From the NCBI RefSeq assembly GCF_026242045.1, contig NZ_JAPJDO010000008.1:164303-228302 (forward strand): 64,000 nt of DNA. Direction: 5' to 3'. The DNA comes from Mycobacterium pinniadriaticum (lineage in GTDB: Bacteria > Actinomycetota > Actinomycetes > Mycobacteriales > Mycobacteriaceae). The first letter of the stretch is position 1. Each line of letters begins with the position of its first letter. A program made the position numbers and the translations under genes. Under the pieces are notes generated by a model. The model was not told where the DNA came from. It made no database searches and saw nothing but the letters and a program-made list of their open reading frames with translations. This document shows, one piece after another, positions 8,811 through 16,261 of this stretch.

Positions 8811-9536
8811 CTACTTGTCGTCGGGGTTCAGCGTCCGGAACACCAGCCCCGCGGCGACACCGGCGATGACCTGAACGGTGACGTACACCGGCAACATCGT
8901 CGCACTGAACAAGCCGCTCACAACTCCACCGAGGACCACGGCCGGGTTGAACGCGGCACCGGAGACGCCGCCGACGGCGACAGCGCCCGCGACCACGGTG
9001 AAGCCGATCGCCAGCCCGTAGAACGAGTTGTCGGGGTGGTCTTTGCTGGTGGCCACGTTCAGCACGACGTAGCACAGGGCGAAGGTGAACAGCAGTTCGG
9101 CGACCAACGCCGCTACCATCGCATGTCCCGACACGTCGATCGGTGTACTTTGCCCGGTCTCGACAACCGCGAGCACGGCGCCGGCGCCGAGCAGGCCGCC
9201 GACGAGCTGAGCCACCCAGTATCCGGCCGCATCGCGCAGTTTGATGCGTCCGCGCACCAGGGCCGCCACGGTCACTGCCGGGTTGAAGTGGCCACCGGAG
9301 ATGTGGCCACCGGCGTAGATCATCGCCATCAAAACCCCGCCGATGGCCAGCGGCGCCAAGGCGCTGCCACCCCGGACGCTGGCCCCGACCGTGAAGACCA
9401 GGAACAACGTTCCGATCCCTTCGACGAGATACCGCGCCACGGTGCTGGACGGCGACCAAAAGCGGGTGGCGCGTCGCTCGGCGCGGTCCGGAGTCGGCGC
9501 GTCGATGGTCAGTGTGGCTGTGTCGGAAGCAGTCAT
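8811..9536 (-). CDS. Aquaporin/MIP family channel with a non-canonical selectivity filter
   Basis: 241 residues with six hydrophobic segments and both NPA boxes: SGGHFNPAVTV (Asn85) and SGAAFNPAVVL (Asn197). In ordinary aquaporins and GlpF an Arg directly follows the second NPA and forms the ar/R selectivity filter; here that residue is Val200, so pore selectivity should differ from AqpZ. A ribosome binding site (AAAGGAGTTC) precedes the ATG. The composite CTGAAG/CTTCAG operator lies 106-161 bp upstream, which ties the gene to the adjacent two-component system. The transported solute is not predictable from sequence. Confidence 0.9.
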   Translation of the reverse strand: MTASDTATLTIDAPTPDRAERRATRFWSPSSTVARYLVEGIGTLFLVFTVGASVRGGSALAPLAIGGVLMAMIYAGGHISGGHFNPAVTVAALVRGRIKLRDAAGYWVAQLVGGLLGAGAVLAVVETGQSTPIDVSGHAMVAALVAELLFTFALCYVVLNVATSKDHPDNSFYGLAIGFTVVAGAVAVGGVSGAAFNPAVVLGGVVSGLFSATMLPVYVTVQVIAGVAAGLVFRTLNPDDK

Positions 9537-9642
9537 GTTCGAAGAACTCCTTTCTTCGGCGACCGCTCGGGTTGAGATGCAGGCATCGGATCCTCCTGCG
9601 GGCGCCCTTGGCTGTGTACCTTCTTCACGCTGGCGGGTCCGA

Positions 9643-9698
9643 CTGAAGCGGACCTGAAGGCGAGCGCATCAGCCCGGTTTTCTTCAGCCTCGCTTCAG
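9643..9698. promoter_or_regulatory. Composite operator copy 1 (CTGAAG-N5-CTGAAG ... CTTCAG-N5-CTTCAG)
   Basis: Two perfect direct repeats face each other: CTGAAG at 9643 and 9654, and CTTCAG at 9682 and 9693. Each pair has an 11-bp period, and 22 bp separate the pairs. The 11-bp period is what OmpR/PhoP-type response regulators bind. The site lies upstream of the aquaporin gene and just after the histidine kinase stop. Confidence 0.7.
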
Positions 9699-9726
9699 GA
9701 TGGCCACGTCGCCGTGCGGTCGGTGG

Positions 9727-11190
9727 TCATTGCTGTGCCGGCTCAGGTCGCAGCGCTTGACTGAGCGGCAGCGACAGGCGGAATACGGCACCACCGTCGT
9801 TGGGCAGGCAGACCAATGCTGCGCCGTGAGCCTCGGCGAGGCCGCGGGCGATCGCCAACCCGAGCCCGGCACCCCCGGAATCCCGGTCTCGGGCGTCATC
9901 GAGGCGGACCAGCCGGTCGAATATCCTCTCTCGATCGTCGTCGGGAACGCCTGGCCCGGTATCGCTCACGGTGACTTGCGCTGTGCCGTCTGCTCTTTCG
10001 ACGTTCACGGTGATATGCCCGGACGGCGGGGTGTGCCGACGGGCGTTGTCGAGGAGGTTCGACAGGATCTGGGCCAATCTGTTCGGGTCCGCGTCGACGT
10101 AGAGCTGTCGTTCGCCGGTGCGCCGCACGCTCAGCCCGGGCGCCAGCATCGCGGCCCGGTCCACTTCATCGTCCACGATGCGCCCGAGGTCGGTGCGCTC
10201 GGGACGAAGGCTGACGCCGGCGTCGATGCGGGCGATGTCGAGCAGGTCGTTGAGCAGGCGGGCGGCTCGGCGGGTCTCACTGCACAACAGCTCGGCGTGC
10301 CGACGCGTCCGGGTTCCCGGGACGCCGGCGCCGCTCGGTTCATCGGGACGGGTTCCGGTGCTGGCCATGAGCTGGTCGGCGATGACCTGGATCCCGGCAA
10401 GCGGAGTTCGCAGCTCGTGAGCCGCATCGGAGAGGAATTGTTTGCTCTGCGCCTCGGCCCGGCGAGCCACTGCGGCGGCGTCCTTGGCCGCCAGTTCGGC
10501 TGATTCCATCGCGTCGAGCATGCGGTCGAAGGCCTCCGCGGCCTTGCCGAGTTCTGTCGACCGGCGATCCGGGTGGATACGGCGCCCCCGGGCGCCACGC
10601 GTGATGCCGTCGGCCGTGGCGATGAGACGCTGCAGCGGCGACAGCGCTCGGCCCGCCACCCACCGCACCGCCAGCGTCGCCACCGCAAGCGTGCCGAGCG
10701 ATCCGAACAGCATGTACCACCGCATGGCGTTGCGCGTGCGGGTGATCCCGCTGGTGTCGGCCTGCATGGTCAGCAGCGAGCCATCCGGCAGGTCACCGCT
10801 TATCTTGAGGCTGGGCAGGTCCCCCCAGGGCAGCGGGGTCGACGGCCGTATATCGGCCGGAACCGGCTTGGGCAGTGGGTGTGCATGCCGTTCGGCGGGG
10901 ACTACCTGAGGGTCGCCGTAGACCGTGCCATCCGCACCGACCACCTGCACCCGGAATTCGGGTGACTTGAGGACGTTGACCAGGTCTCGCGAACTCAGTC
11001 CCCCCTCGACCAGGGCCGGGGCATCGTAGAACAGGTCGACCATTTCATCGTCGAGATCATCGGTGAGGCGTGCCCCGAATACCAGGTCGAACACGATACC
11101 CACGATCACCAACAGCATCGCGATGAGGCCGACGACAGCAAGGGTGACGCGTCGCCGCAGGGAGGGTGTCGGCGTGAGGTTCTGGCTCAC
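9727..11190 (-). CDS. Sensor histidine kinase of an OmpR-type two-component system
   Basis: 487 residues. Membrane helices at about 15-38 and 157-177 enclose an extracytoplasmic loop of roughly 120 residues. A HAMP linker follows, then HisKA with the phosphoacceptor His258 in SDAAHELRTPLAG, then the HATPase domain with N box (LSNLLDNARRHTP), G1 (VSDTGPGVPDDD), F box and G2 (GGAGLGLAIARG). The loop begins with an acidic stretch (TDDLDDEMVDLFYD), a feature seen in cation- or peptide-sensing kinases; that link is inference. The ATG overlaps the response regulator stop by 4 bp. The stimulus is unknown. Confidence 0.93.
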   Translation of the reverse strand: MSQNLTPTPSLRRRVTLAVVGLIAMLLVIVGIVFDLVFGARLTDDLDDEMVDLFYDAPALVEGGLSSRDLVNVLKSPEFRVQVVGADGTVYGDPQVVPAERHAHPLPKPVPADIRPSTPLPWGDLPSLKISGDLPDGSLLTMQADTSGITRTRNAMRWYMLFGSLGTLAVATLAVRWVAGRALSPLQRLIATADGITRGARGRRIHPDRRSTELGKAAEAFDRMLDAMESAELAAKDAAAVARRAEAQSKQFLSDAAHELRTPLAGIQVIADQLMASTGTRPDEPSGAGVPGTRTRRHAELLCSETRRAARLLNDLLDIARIDAGVSLRPERTDLGRIVDDEVDRAAMLAPGLSVRRTGERQLYVDADPNRLAQILSNLLDNARRHTPPSGHITVNVERADGTAQVTVSDTGPGVPDDDRERIFDRLVRLDDARDRDSGGAGLGLAIARGLAEAHGAALVCLPNDGGAVFRLSLPLSQALRPEPAQQ

Positions 11191-11900
11191 GGTGCACTCG
11201 CCGCCAATCGATAGCCGATTCCGCGTACGGTGTGCAATATCCGTGGCCCGTGGGCCTCCAGTTTGCGGCGCAACGCGCTGATGTGCACCTCGACAAGATT
11301 GGGGTCATAGGCGTCGTATCCCCACACCGCGGCGAGGATCTGATCCTTGCTGACCACGCGACCGCGCTGGTCGGCCAGATAGGACAACAACCGCAATTCC
11401 GTTGCGGTCAAGTCCATCACCGCACCGGCGCGGCTGACAGTGCCGGCTTCGACGTCAAGCACGAGGTCGCCGACTTGGATGGCTGACGAGACCCGGCCCC
11501 TGCGTCGCAACACCGCTGCCACCCGCGATAGCAACTCGGCGATCTCGAACGGCTTGACCACATAGTCGTCGGCTCCGCTGTCGAGCCCGCGAAGCCTGTC
11601 CTCCAAGCCGTCTCGCGCAGTGAGCAACACGACGCCGGCGTCGCCGTAGCCGCGCACCACGTCGATGAGGGCGAACCCGTCGCGACCCGGCAACATGACA
11701 TCAAGCACCACTACGTCGGGCCGAAACGCTGCCAACACGTCTTCGAGGCCGCCACCGTGCACGCGGCCAGCGCTGACATAGCCGGCGTCGGCGAGCGCCT
11801 CGACAACCATCTCCCGAATCGCAACCGAGTCTTCGACGACGAGTACCCGCGGCGGGTTGGGATCAGCGCTCTGTTTGGCGGACATATCAGACATTCTCAC
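11187..11900 (-). CDS. OmpR/PhoB-family response regulator
   Basis: 237 residues. The receiver domain has acidic pocket residue Asp24 (VLVVEDS), phosphorylation site Asp67 (DVVVLDVMLPGRDG), Thr94 (VVLLTARD) and Lys116 (DYVVKPFE). The C-terminal winged helix runs from LTATELRLLSYLADQRGRVV to RILHTVRGIGYRL. First gene of the operon with the kinase. GTG 11900, ATG 11894 and ATG 11885 are all possible starts. The composite operator at 11933-11987 lies only about 32 bp upstream, so autoregulation is likely. Confidence 0.93.
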   Translation of the reverse strand: MRMSDMSAKQSADPNPPRVLVVEDSVAIREMVVEALADAGYVSAGRVHGGGLEDVLAAFRPDVVVLDVMLPGRDGFALIDVVRGYGDAGVVLLTARDGLEDRLRGLDSGADDYVVKPFEIAELLSRVAAVLRRRGRVSSAIQVGDLVLDVEAGTVSRAGAVMDLTATELRLLSYLADQRGRVVSKDQILAAVWGYDAYDPNLVEVHISALRRKLEAHGPRILHTVRGIGYRLAASAP

Positions 11901-11932
11901 CGCTGCGTCAAAACCCTGTCACCGCAATCGCC

Positions 11933-11987
11933 CTGAAGTGTGCCTGAAGAAATCGGCATGTTGCCACTGACCTCAGGTTCGCTTCAG
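11933..11987. promoter_or_regulatory. Composite operator copy 2, in the divergent promoter of the response regulator and a small exported protein
   Basis: CTGAAG at 11933 and 11944 form a perfect direct repeat with an 11-bp period. CCTCAG at 11971 (one mismatch) and CTTCAG at 11982 form the opposing pair. The pairs are 21 bp apart. The site lies between the divergently transcribed regulator (start 11900) and the 78-residue exported protein (start 12067), positioned to act on both. Confidence 0.7.
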
Positions 11988-12066
11988 CCGGTGGCGCGAA
12001 CGTGTGAATCGCAGGTACCGAACCGAGGCCGCTTGAGCGGTCAGAAACCCAAGGAGATGTCCGATC

Positions 12067-12303
12067 ATGACCATCCGCACCTATATCGCCGCCATCGTGA
12101 CAGCCGGACTGTGTGCACTGCCGATCGCGGCTGCCCCGATAGCCTCGGCCGCCCAGATCGGACCGACGTGTTCGACTGTGTCGCCTCAGGCGACGCTGTG
12201 TCAGACGAACGGCAGCGCCAGCTTGAGTGCCCAGCCGCAAGCCCGCAACTACCAGCTCTGGTATCCGTGGTTCATCGGGCAACCTGGTCGGCATCGCCGA
12301 TGA
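12067..12303 (+). CDS. Small exported protein of unknown function (78 aa)
   Basis: It begins MTIRTYIAAIVTAGLCALPI, a classic Sec signal peptide with a likely cleavage near ASA-AQ (about residue 28). This leaves a mature chain of about 50 residues with two Cys (GPTCSTVSPQATLCQ), which could form one disulfide, and an aromatic patch (YQLWYPWF). No family recognised. The start has a strong ribosome binding site (AAGGAGATG). The composite operator is 79 bp upstream and a perfect hairpin terminator follows at 12336. Probably a target of the adjacent two-component system. Confidence 0.75.
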   Translation: MTIRTYIAAIVTAGLCALPIAAAPIASAAQIGPTCSTVSPQATLCQTNGSASLSAQPQARNYQLWYPWFIGQPGRHRR

Positions 12304-12335
12304 ACAGCGACCGTATGTCCGTTGTATAAGCCTTG

Positions 12336-12377
12336 TTGATCCCGGCGCCCTTGACGAGAGCGAGGCGCCGGGATCAA
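12336..12377. terminator. Bidirectional hairpin terminator
   Basis: A perfect 14-bp stem (12336-12349 with 12364-12377, arm TTGATCCCGGCGCC) with a 14-base loop sits between the convergent ends of the small exported protein gene (12303) and the DUF3500 gene (12395). Confidence 0.8.
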
Positions 12378-12394
12378 TGGCATTGCCATCCATA

Positions 12395-13885
12395 TCACTT
12401 CGGCGGCGTCGTGGTGTGATCGTGCTGCTGATGGCGCAGCATCGGGTCGTCCCAGTCGAAGCTCAAATCACGCAGCATCGAATGGAGGTGGTTGCCGGTG
12501 AATTCAGGGTCGTGCTGTACCGAATACTGGTTGCTCTGCAGGACTTCGAGCAGGAGATCGTCTACCACCGCGTAGGTGAAGTGGTGCGAGCCGATCTGGT
12601 CCAGTGGGCCACCCGCCCAGGAGAGCAGCATGGGCCGATCTTCTTCGACCGCGCGGTCGAACCGTGCCAGGTACCCCACGCCGACACTGGAATTCATGGC
12701 GCCGATGTAGAACACGAAGGCCTGCCGGAGGTTCCATCGCGCTTCGCCGCTCAACTCGCCGGGCCGTATTCTGATGTGCGGGTACGCGGTGATCACCTGC
12801 TGGTCCACGGTTGGCGCCACAGCGGCGACCAGCGACGACGGCGGCGTGTCGAGGACCAGTGGCGAGGCCTGCTTCAGCAGGTCGGTGCCGATGAACGCAT
12901 CGCGGCGGGGCCCCTCGGGGACTCCCCGCCAGAACTCACGCAGGTGATGGACAACGCCGAGCATGAGGACTTGACCCTTGGTCCAATGCCATTGTTTGGC
13001 AGTGTCTTCGGGCGCGAAGGGGTCCTCGGGAATGACCATCGGGAACGAACCGTAGAAGAGCGGGGTCGAGTGCACCTCGAGGCCCCCGTCCGCTTTCGTG
13101 ACGAACGTCAGTTGGAACGTGATGTGGTGGCCTTCAAATCGGATGGCCCACGAGTCGTCGCCCGGGTTTCCGAACACCGCGATTGTGTAGTCGCAGAATT
13201 GCTTGTAGCGCGCGGCAAGGCCGGGTGGCGGATCCCAGCTCCAGTCCACAGCCGTACCGGTACCGATGAATTCCTTGGCGCCGCCGACTACCGGATACCA
13301 CGGCTTCGATGGATCCGGATTCGTCGCCACATCGAATATCGATTCCGCACCCTCTGCGGTTGGATTCTCCTGGAGCACCCTGCCGACGACCCCACCATCG
13401 CCGACATCCTCCATTTCACCGATAACGCGATTGCGGTTCATGACGGCGAGCAGCGCTTGGTAGCCCCCGGGGGACATGGCGCGGTTGAGGAGCGCGTGCA
13501 ACGCGGTGCGCTGGGACATATCCATCGAACAGACCGTGATGCCCTGCCCCAGGGCACACCATTGAAGGACCGCGCAGAAGGCTTCGGTCTGGCTGGTATC
13601 GCGTCCGCGGGTGCGCGCCGGACTGTCGAAGGGCAACACGAGATCGGCCCGCTGCGCCTCCGGTGTGACGTCGATGAGCTTCTTGGCGGCTTGAGCGACA
13701 TCGGCGGCGAAATACTCGGCCCCGTCCGCCGATTGCGGGGGCGTGCCATTCTGACGTTGGTCCGCCGGCGAACAGGCGGGCAGAAGCAGAGCCAGGATTG
13801 GTGCCGCGAGAATGGCCCTTCTGGGAACCGTGTTACGACCGGCCGGAGTCGGCTGCCGGAATTCGCTGTCTAACTCACTGGCCAC
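12395..13885 (-). CDS. DUF3500-family lipoprotein, probably Tat-exported
   Basis: 496 residues from GTG 13885. This start is chosen because GGAGGTGA lies 8 bases upstream; ATG 13915 would add ten residues. The N-terminus carries VPRRAILAAPILALLLPACS, that is, a twin-arginine motif, a hydrophobic segment and a lipobox (LPAC), so a membrane-anchored lipoprotein is expected. The body matches DUF3500, with CSMDMSQRTALHALLNRAMS and EGHHITFQLTFV, and ends in a His-rich tail (RHQQHDHTTTPPK). The function of DUF3500 is unknown. The open frame continues far upstream through the methyltransferase region, but that part is not coding-like. Confidence 0.8.
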   Translation of the reverse strand: MASELDSEFRQPTPAGRNTVPRRAILAAPILALLLPACSPADQRQNGTPPQSADGAEYFAADVAQAAKKLIDVTPEAQRADLVLPFDSPARTRGRDTSQTEAFCAVLQWCALGQGITVCSMDMSQRTALHALLNRAMSPGGYQALLAVMNRNRVIGEMEDVGDGGVVGRVLQENPTAEGAESIFDVATNPDPSKPWYPVVGGAKEFIGTGTAVDWSWDPPPGLAARYKQFCDYTIAVFGNPGDDSWAIRFEGHHITFQLTFVTKADGGLEVHSTPLFYGSFPMVIPEDPFAPEDTAKQWHWTKGQVLMLGVVHHLREFWRGVPEGPRRDAFIGTDLLKQASPLVLDTPPSSLVAAVAPTVDQQVITAYPHIRIRPGELSGEARWNLRQAFVFYIGAMNSSVGVGYLARFDRAVEEDRPMLLSWAGGPLDQIGSHHFTYAVVDDLLLEVLQSNQYSVQHDPEFTGNHLHSMLRDLSFDWDDPMLRHQQHDHTTTPPK

Positions 13886-13930
13886 GATCGCTCTCACCTC
13901 CGTGAGAAATCCCATCCGGGCGATGTCACG

Positions 13931-13999
13931 GACAAACCTAGCGAGTTCGGAGACGGTTTGTCGGGAATGTCGGCATCCACCATCGTCTGATCGGTGGAT
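13931..13999. promoter_or_regulatory. Two palindromic sites in the divergent DUF3500/methyltransferase promoter region
   Basis: GACAAACC (13931-13938) is mirrored by GGTTTGTC (13955-13962) across 16 bp. ATCCACC (13975-13981) is mirrored by GGTGGAT (13993-13999) across 11 bp. Both lie within the 188-bp gap between the divergent genes, so they could be operators or a leader hairpin of the lipoprotein gene. No matching regulator is recognised. Confidence 0.35.
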
Positions 14000-14073
14000 A
14001 CCGGGCGTGCGACGGCTAGCGAAGACTGACTGATTACCGAAAGCCGATCCTCGATCCCACAGGCAGGCGAGCC

Positions 14074-14904
14074 ATGAACCAACCGGACTACGTACTGGGC
14101 CACTCGGATCACGAATTGGGTCGCCTCCGGCGCCAAGCCGCGCTCCTGGAGTCGACCACCCGGGAGTATCTGGCGGCCGCGGGCCTGGCACCCGGCATGC
14201 GAGTCCTCGACGTCGGAAGCGGGGCTGGAGATGTCGCGATGCTCGCCGCCGAGTTGACCACGCCCGGCGGGCGGGTGATCGGCACCGACACCGCGGCGGC
14301 CGCGGTGAGCGCGGCATCAGCTGCCGCGTCGGCCGCAGGCCTTTCCGATATCGTCCATTTCCGCAACGGCGACCCCGCCGCATTGACCTTCGACGAGCCA
14401 TTCGACGCGATCGTCGGCCGCTACGTGCTCGTTTTCCAGGCGGATCCAGCCGCGATGCTTCGTCGAGTTTCTCGGCACCTGGCACCTGGCGGGATCGTGG
14501 TCTTTCACGAACCGGACTGGTGTGCAGTCCGCTCGTCGCCGCCGGCACCCACCTATGACCGGTGCTGCCGATGGATCATCGAGACCGTGGACAGGGCTCG
14601 GACTTCCTGGAACATGGCCGATCGTCTGCACCGGACCTTCACCGACGCGGGTTTGCCGGCGCCGACCTTGAGCATGCGAACCTTCATCGGGGTCGGTATC
14701 GCCGCGGAGGTCTGGTTGCGAGCCGTTGCCGACATCGTCGAGACGCTTCTCCCGACCATGGAGGCACTGGGATCGGCCACGGCTGCCGAGGTCGGGCTCG
14801 AAACCCTGGCAGAACGCCTCATCGACGAGATCCGAGAAACCCCCACCACGCTCATCGGACGCTCAGAGGTCGCAGCGTGGTGCCGCGGCGGGGAGAGCTC
14901 GTAG
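14074..14904 (+). CDS. Class I SAM-dependent methyltransferase
   Basis: 276 residues. The SAM-binding glycine motif VLDVGSGAGDVAMLAAEL lies at about residues 45-62, followed by GRVIGTDTAAAAV, the acidic residue after strand 2. FDAIVGRYVLVFQADPAAML and HLAPGGIVVFHEPDW complete the fold. The C-terminal half resembles small-molecule methyltransferases, but the substrate cannot be read. It is divergent from the DUF3500 lipoprotein gene and lies just upstream of operator copy 3. Confidence 0.85.
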   Translation: MNQPDYVLGHSDHELGRLRRQAALLESTTREYLAAAGLAPGMRVLDVGSGAGDVAMLAAELTTPGGRVIGTDTAAAAVSAASAAASAAGLSDIVHFRNGDPAALTFDEPFDAIVGRYVLVFQADPAAMLRRVSRHLAPGGIVVFHEPDWCAVRSSPPAPTYDRCCRWIIETVDRARTSWNMADRLHRTFTDAGLPAPTLSMRTFIGVGIAAEVWLRAVADIVETLLPTMEALGSATAAEVGLETLAERLIDEIRETPTTLIGRSEVAAWCRGGESS

Positions 14905-14929
14905 TCCACTGCGCCGCGTAAGCCACACT

Positions 14930-14984
14930 CTGAAGCGAAGCTGAAGAAAACGCACCACTGCACCGGATTTCAGCTTCGCTTCAG
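14930..14984. promoter_or_regulatory. Composite operator copy 3
   Basis: CTGAAG at 14930 and 14941 form a perfect direct repeat with an 11-bp period. TTTCAG at 14968 (one mismatch) and CTTCAG at 14979 form the opposing pair 21 bp away. The geometry matches copies at 9643 and 11933. It lies 26 bp after the methyltransferase stop and 88 bp before the 88-residue exported protein. Confidence 0.7.
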
Positions 14985-15072
14985 CTCACTGGGCGATGGT
15001 CAATGTCAGAAGCCGCCTCAACAGGATGGCCTCAGCTATCAAAACACCACGCACACAGGAGGATTAAGAGCA

Positions 15073-15339
15073 ATGAGCAACAACACCATCGCTTCACGTA
15101 TCGGCCGCATCGTCGCGCTCCCGATCATCGCCGGCGGGATCGCGCTCGGGTTGGCAGCGACGGCCAACGCCGCCGACGCCGCCGTGGGCCCCGATGTCCG
15201 TTCAGGCATGGTCGCCGCTCCCGAGGTCACCTCACAACCGGCCCCCGAGGCAATACCGGGGAGCTGGTACCACCGCCACAAGGTGCACCTGTACCCGCAG
15301 TCCAACGCGGCCCAGTTCACCCCTCCGGCCAGCAAGTAG
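15073..15339 (+). CDS. Small exported protein of unknown function (88 aa)
   Basis: It begins with a Sec signal peptide (IGRIVALPIIAGGIALGLAA, then ATANA-ADA as cleavage site near residue 34), leaving a mature chain of about 54 residues. The mature part has a His/aromatic patch, SWYHRHKVHLYPQSN, and no Cys. No family recognised. A strong ribosome binding site (AGGAGGA) precedes the ATG, the composite operator lies 88 bp upstream, and a perfect hairpin terminator follows. It is unrelated in sequence to the 78-residue protein but shares its regulatory layout. Confidence 0.75.
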   Translation: MSNNTIASRIGRIVALPIIAGGIALGLAATANAADAAVGPDVRSGMVAAPEVTSQPAPEAIPGSWYHRHKVHLYPQSNAAQFTPPASK

Positions 15340-15367
15340 TCGGTGTCTGTTCAGACATCCGCCCAAT

Positions 15368-15400
15368 CCGGCCCTGCCCGATACGTTCGGGCAGGGCCGG
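15368..15400. terminator. Bidirectional hairpin terminator
   Basis: A perfect 14-bp stem (15368-15381 with 15387-15400, arm CCGGCCCTGCCCGA) with a 5-base loop lies between the convergent small exported protein gene and degV. Confidence 0.82.
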
Positions 15401-15403
15401 TCG

Positions 15404-16258
15404 CTATGCCCGAATCGAATCGGTGGGGTCGAGGGCGACGACGATCCCCACCGCGCCGGTGCCGACGTGCACGCCGAGCACCGGGCCCAGGTCGGTGACG
15501 ACGGCGTCGCCGCACCCGGGCAACGCTGCGGCCAGGGTCGCCGAGATCTCAGCCGCCGCGGCCGGATTGTCGATGTGGTGGACCGCGAGCGCGGCCCGCC
15601 GCTCGCCCACCAGCTCGAGAACCTGCTCGACCATCGCCGCCTGCGCCTTGGATGCGGTGCGCACCCGCTGGGCCAGCACCAGTCGGCCCTGCTCGTCGAT
15701 GCGCAGCAGCGGCTTGAGGGCCAGCGCGGTCCCCAGCCACGACGCTGTCGTGCCGATCCGTCCACTGCGACGCAGGTTGTCCAGCCGGTGGACCACGATA
15801 TAGGCGTGAACCCGGGACACCGCCGATTGCGCCTCGGCGGCAACGGTTTCCAGGTCCGCTCCATTGAATGCCGCTCGGGCAGCCGCCAGGGCGACGAAGC
15901 CTGTGCCCATCGCCGTCGATTTCGAGTCGACCACCCGCACGGCTCCGCCGAATTCACGCGCGGCGTATTCGGCGGCGCCCAGCGTGCTGGACAGCTCTGC
16001 GGAGATGTGGACGGCCACCACGCCCTCCCCTCCGCTGTCACGCAGCGCGTCCCGGTAGGCCTCAGCCAGTTCGGTCGGGGTGGCACCGGCGGTACTCACG
16101 TGCCCCCGCTGGTACAGATCGGCCGGGACAGGGTCCACCCCGTCGCGAAGATCGCGGCCTTCGATCAGAATATGCAGCGGCACAACGCGGATACCGCAGG
16201 ACCGGACATCATCGGCTGGCAGCCGAGCCGACGAGTCGGTGACCACGACGACGGCCAT
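15404..16258 (-). CDS. DegV family fatty-acid-binding protein
   Basis: 284 residues beginning VVVVTDSSARLPADDVRSCG, the DegV opening, with the conserved THR/SER-rich pocket segment RGHVSTAGATPTELAEAYRD near residue 50. DegV/FakB proteins bind a fatty acid in a central cavity and, in other phyla, present it to a fatty acid kinase. No kinase partner is visible in this window. It lies downstream of octT, spaced 3 bp, as in Rv2417c-Rv2418c. Confidence 0.9.
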   Translation of the reverse strand: MAVVVVTDSSARLPADDVRSCGIRVVPLHILIEGRDLRDGVDPVPADLYQRGHVSTAGATPTELAEAYRDALRDSGGEGVVAVHISAELSSTLGAAEYAAREFGGAVRVVDSKSTAMGTGFVALAAARAAFNGADLETVAAEAQSAVSRVHAYIVVHRLDNLRRSGRIGTTASWLGTALALKPLLRIDEQGRLVLAQRVRTASKAQAAMVEQVLELVGERRAALAVHHIDNPAAAAEISATLAAALPGCGDAVVTDLGPVLGVHVGTGAVGIVVALDPTDSIRA

Positions 16259-16261
16259 GGG

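Noticed and set aside
13916..14548. Upstream extension of the DUF3500 gene to a 717-residue frame
   Set aside because: The extension is Arg/Pro-rich, antisense to the methyltransferase, and the Tat-lipoprotein signal begins just after 13885.
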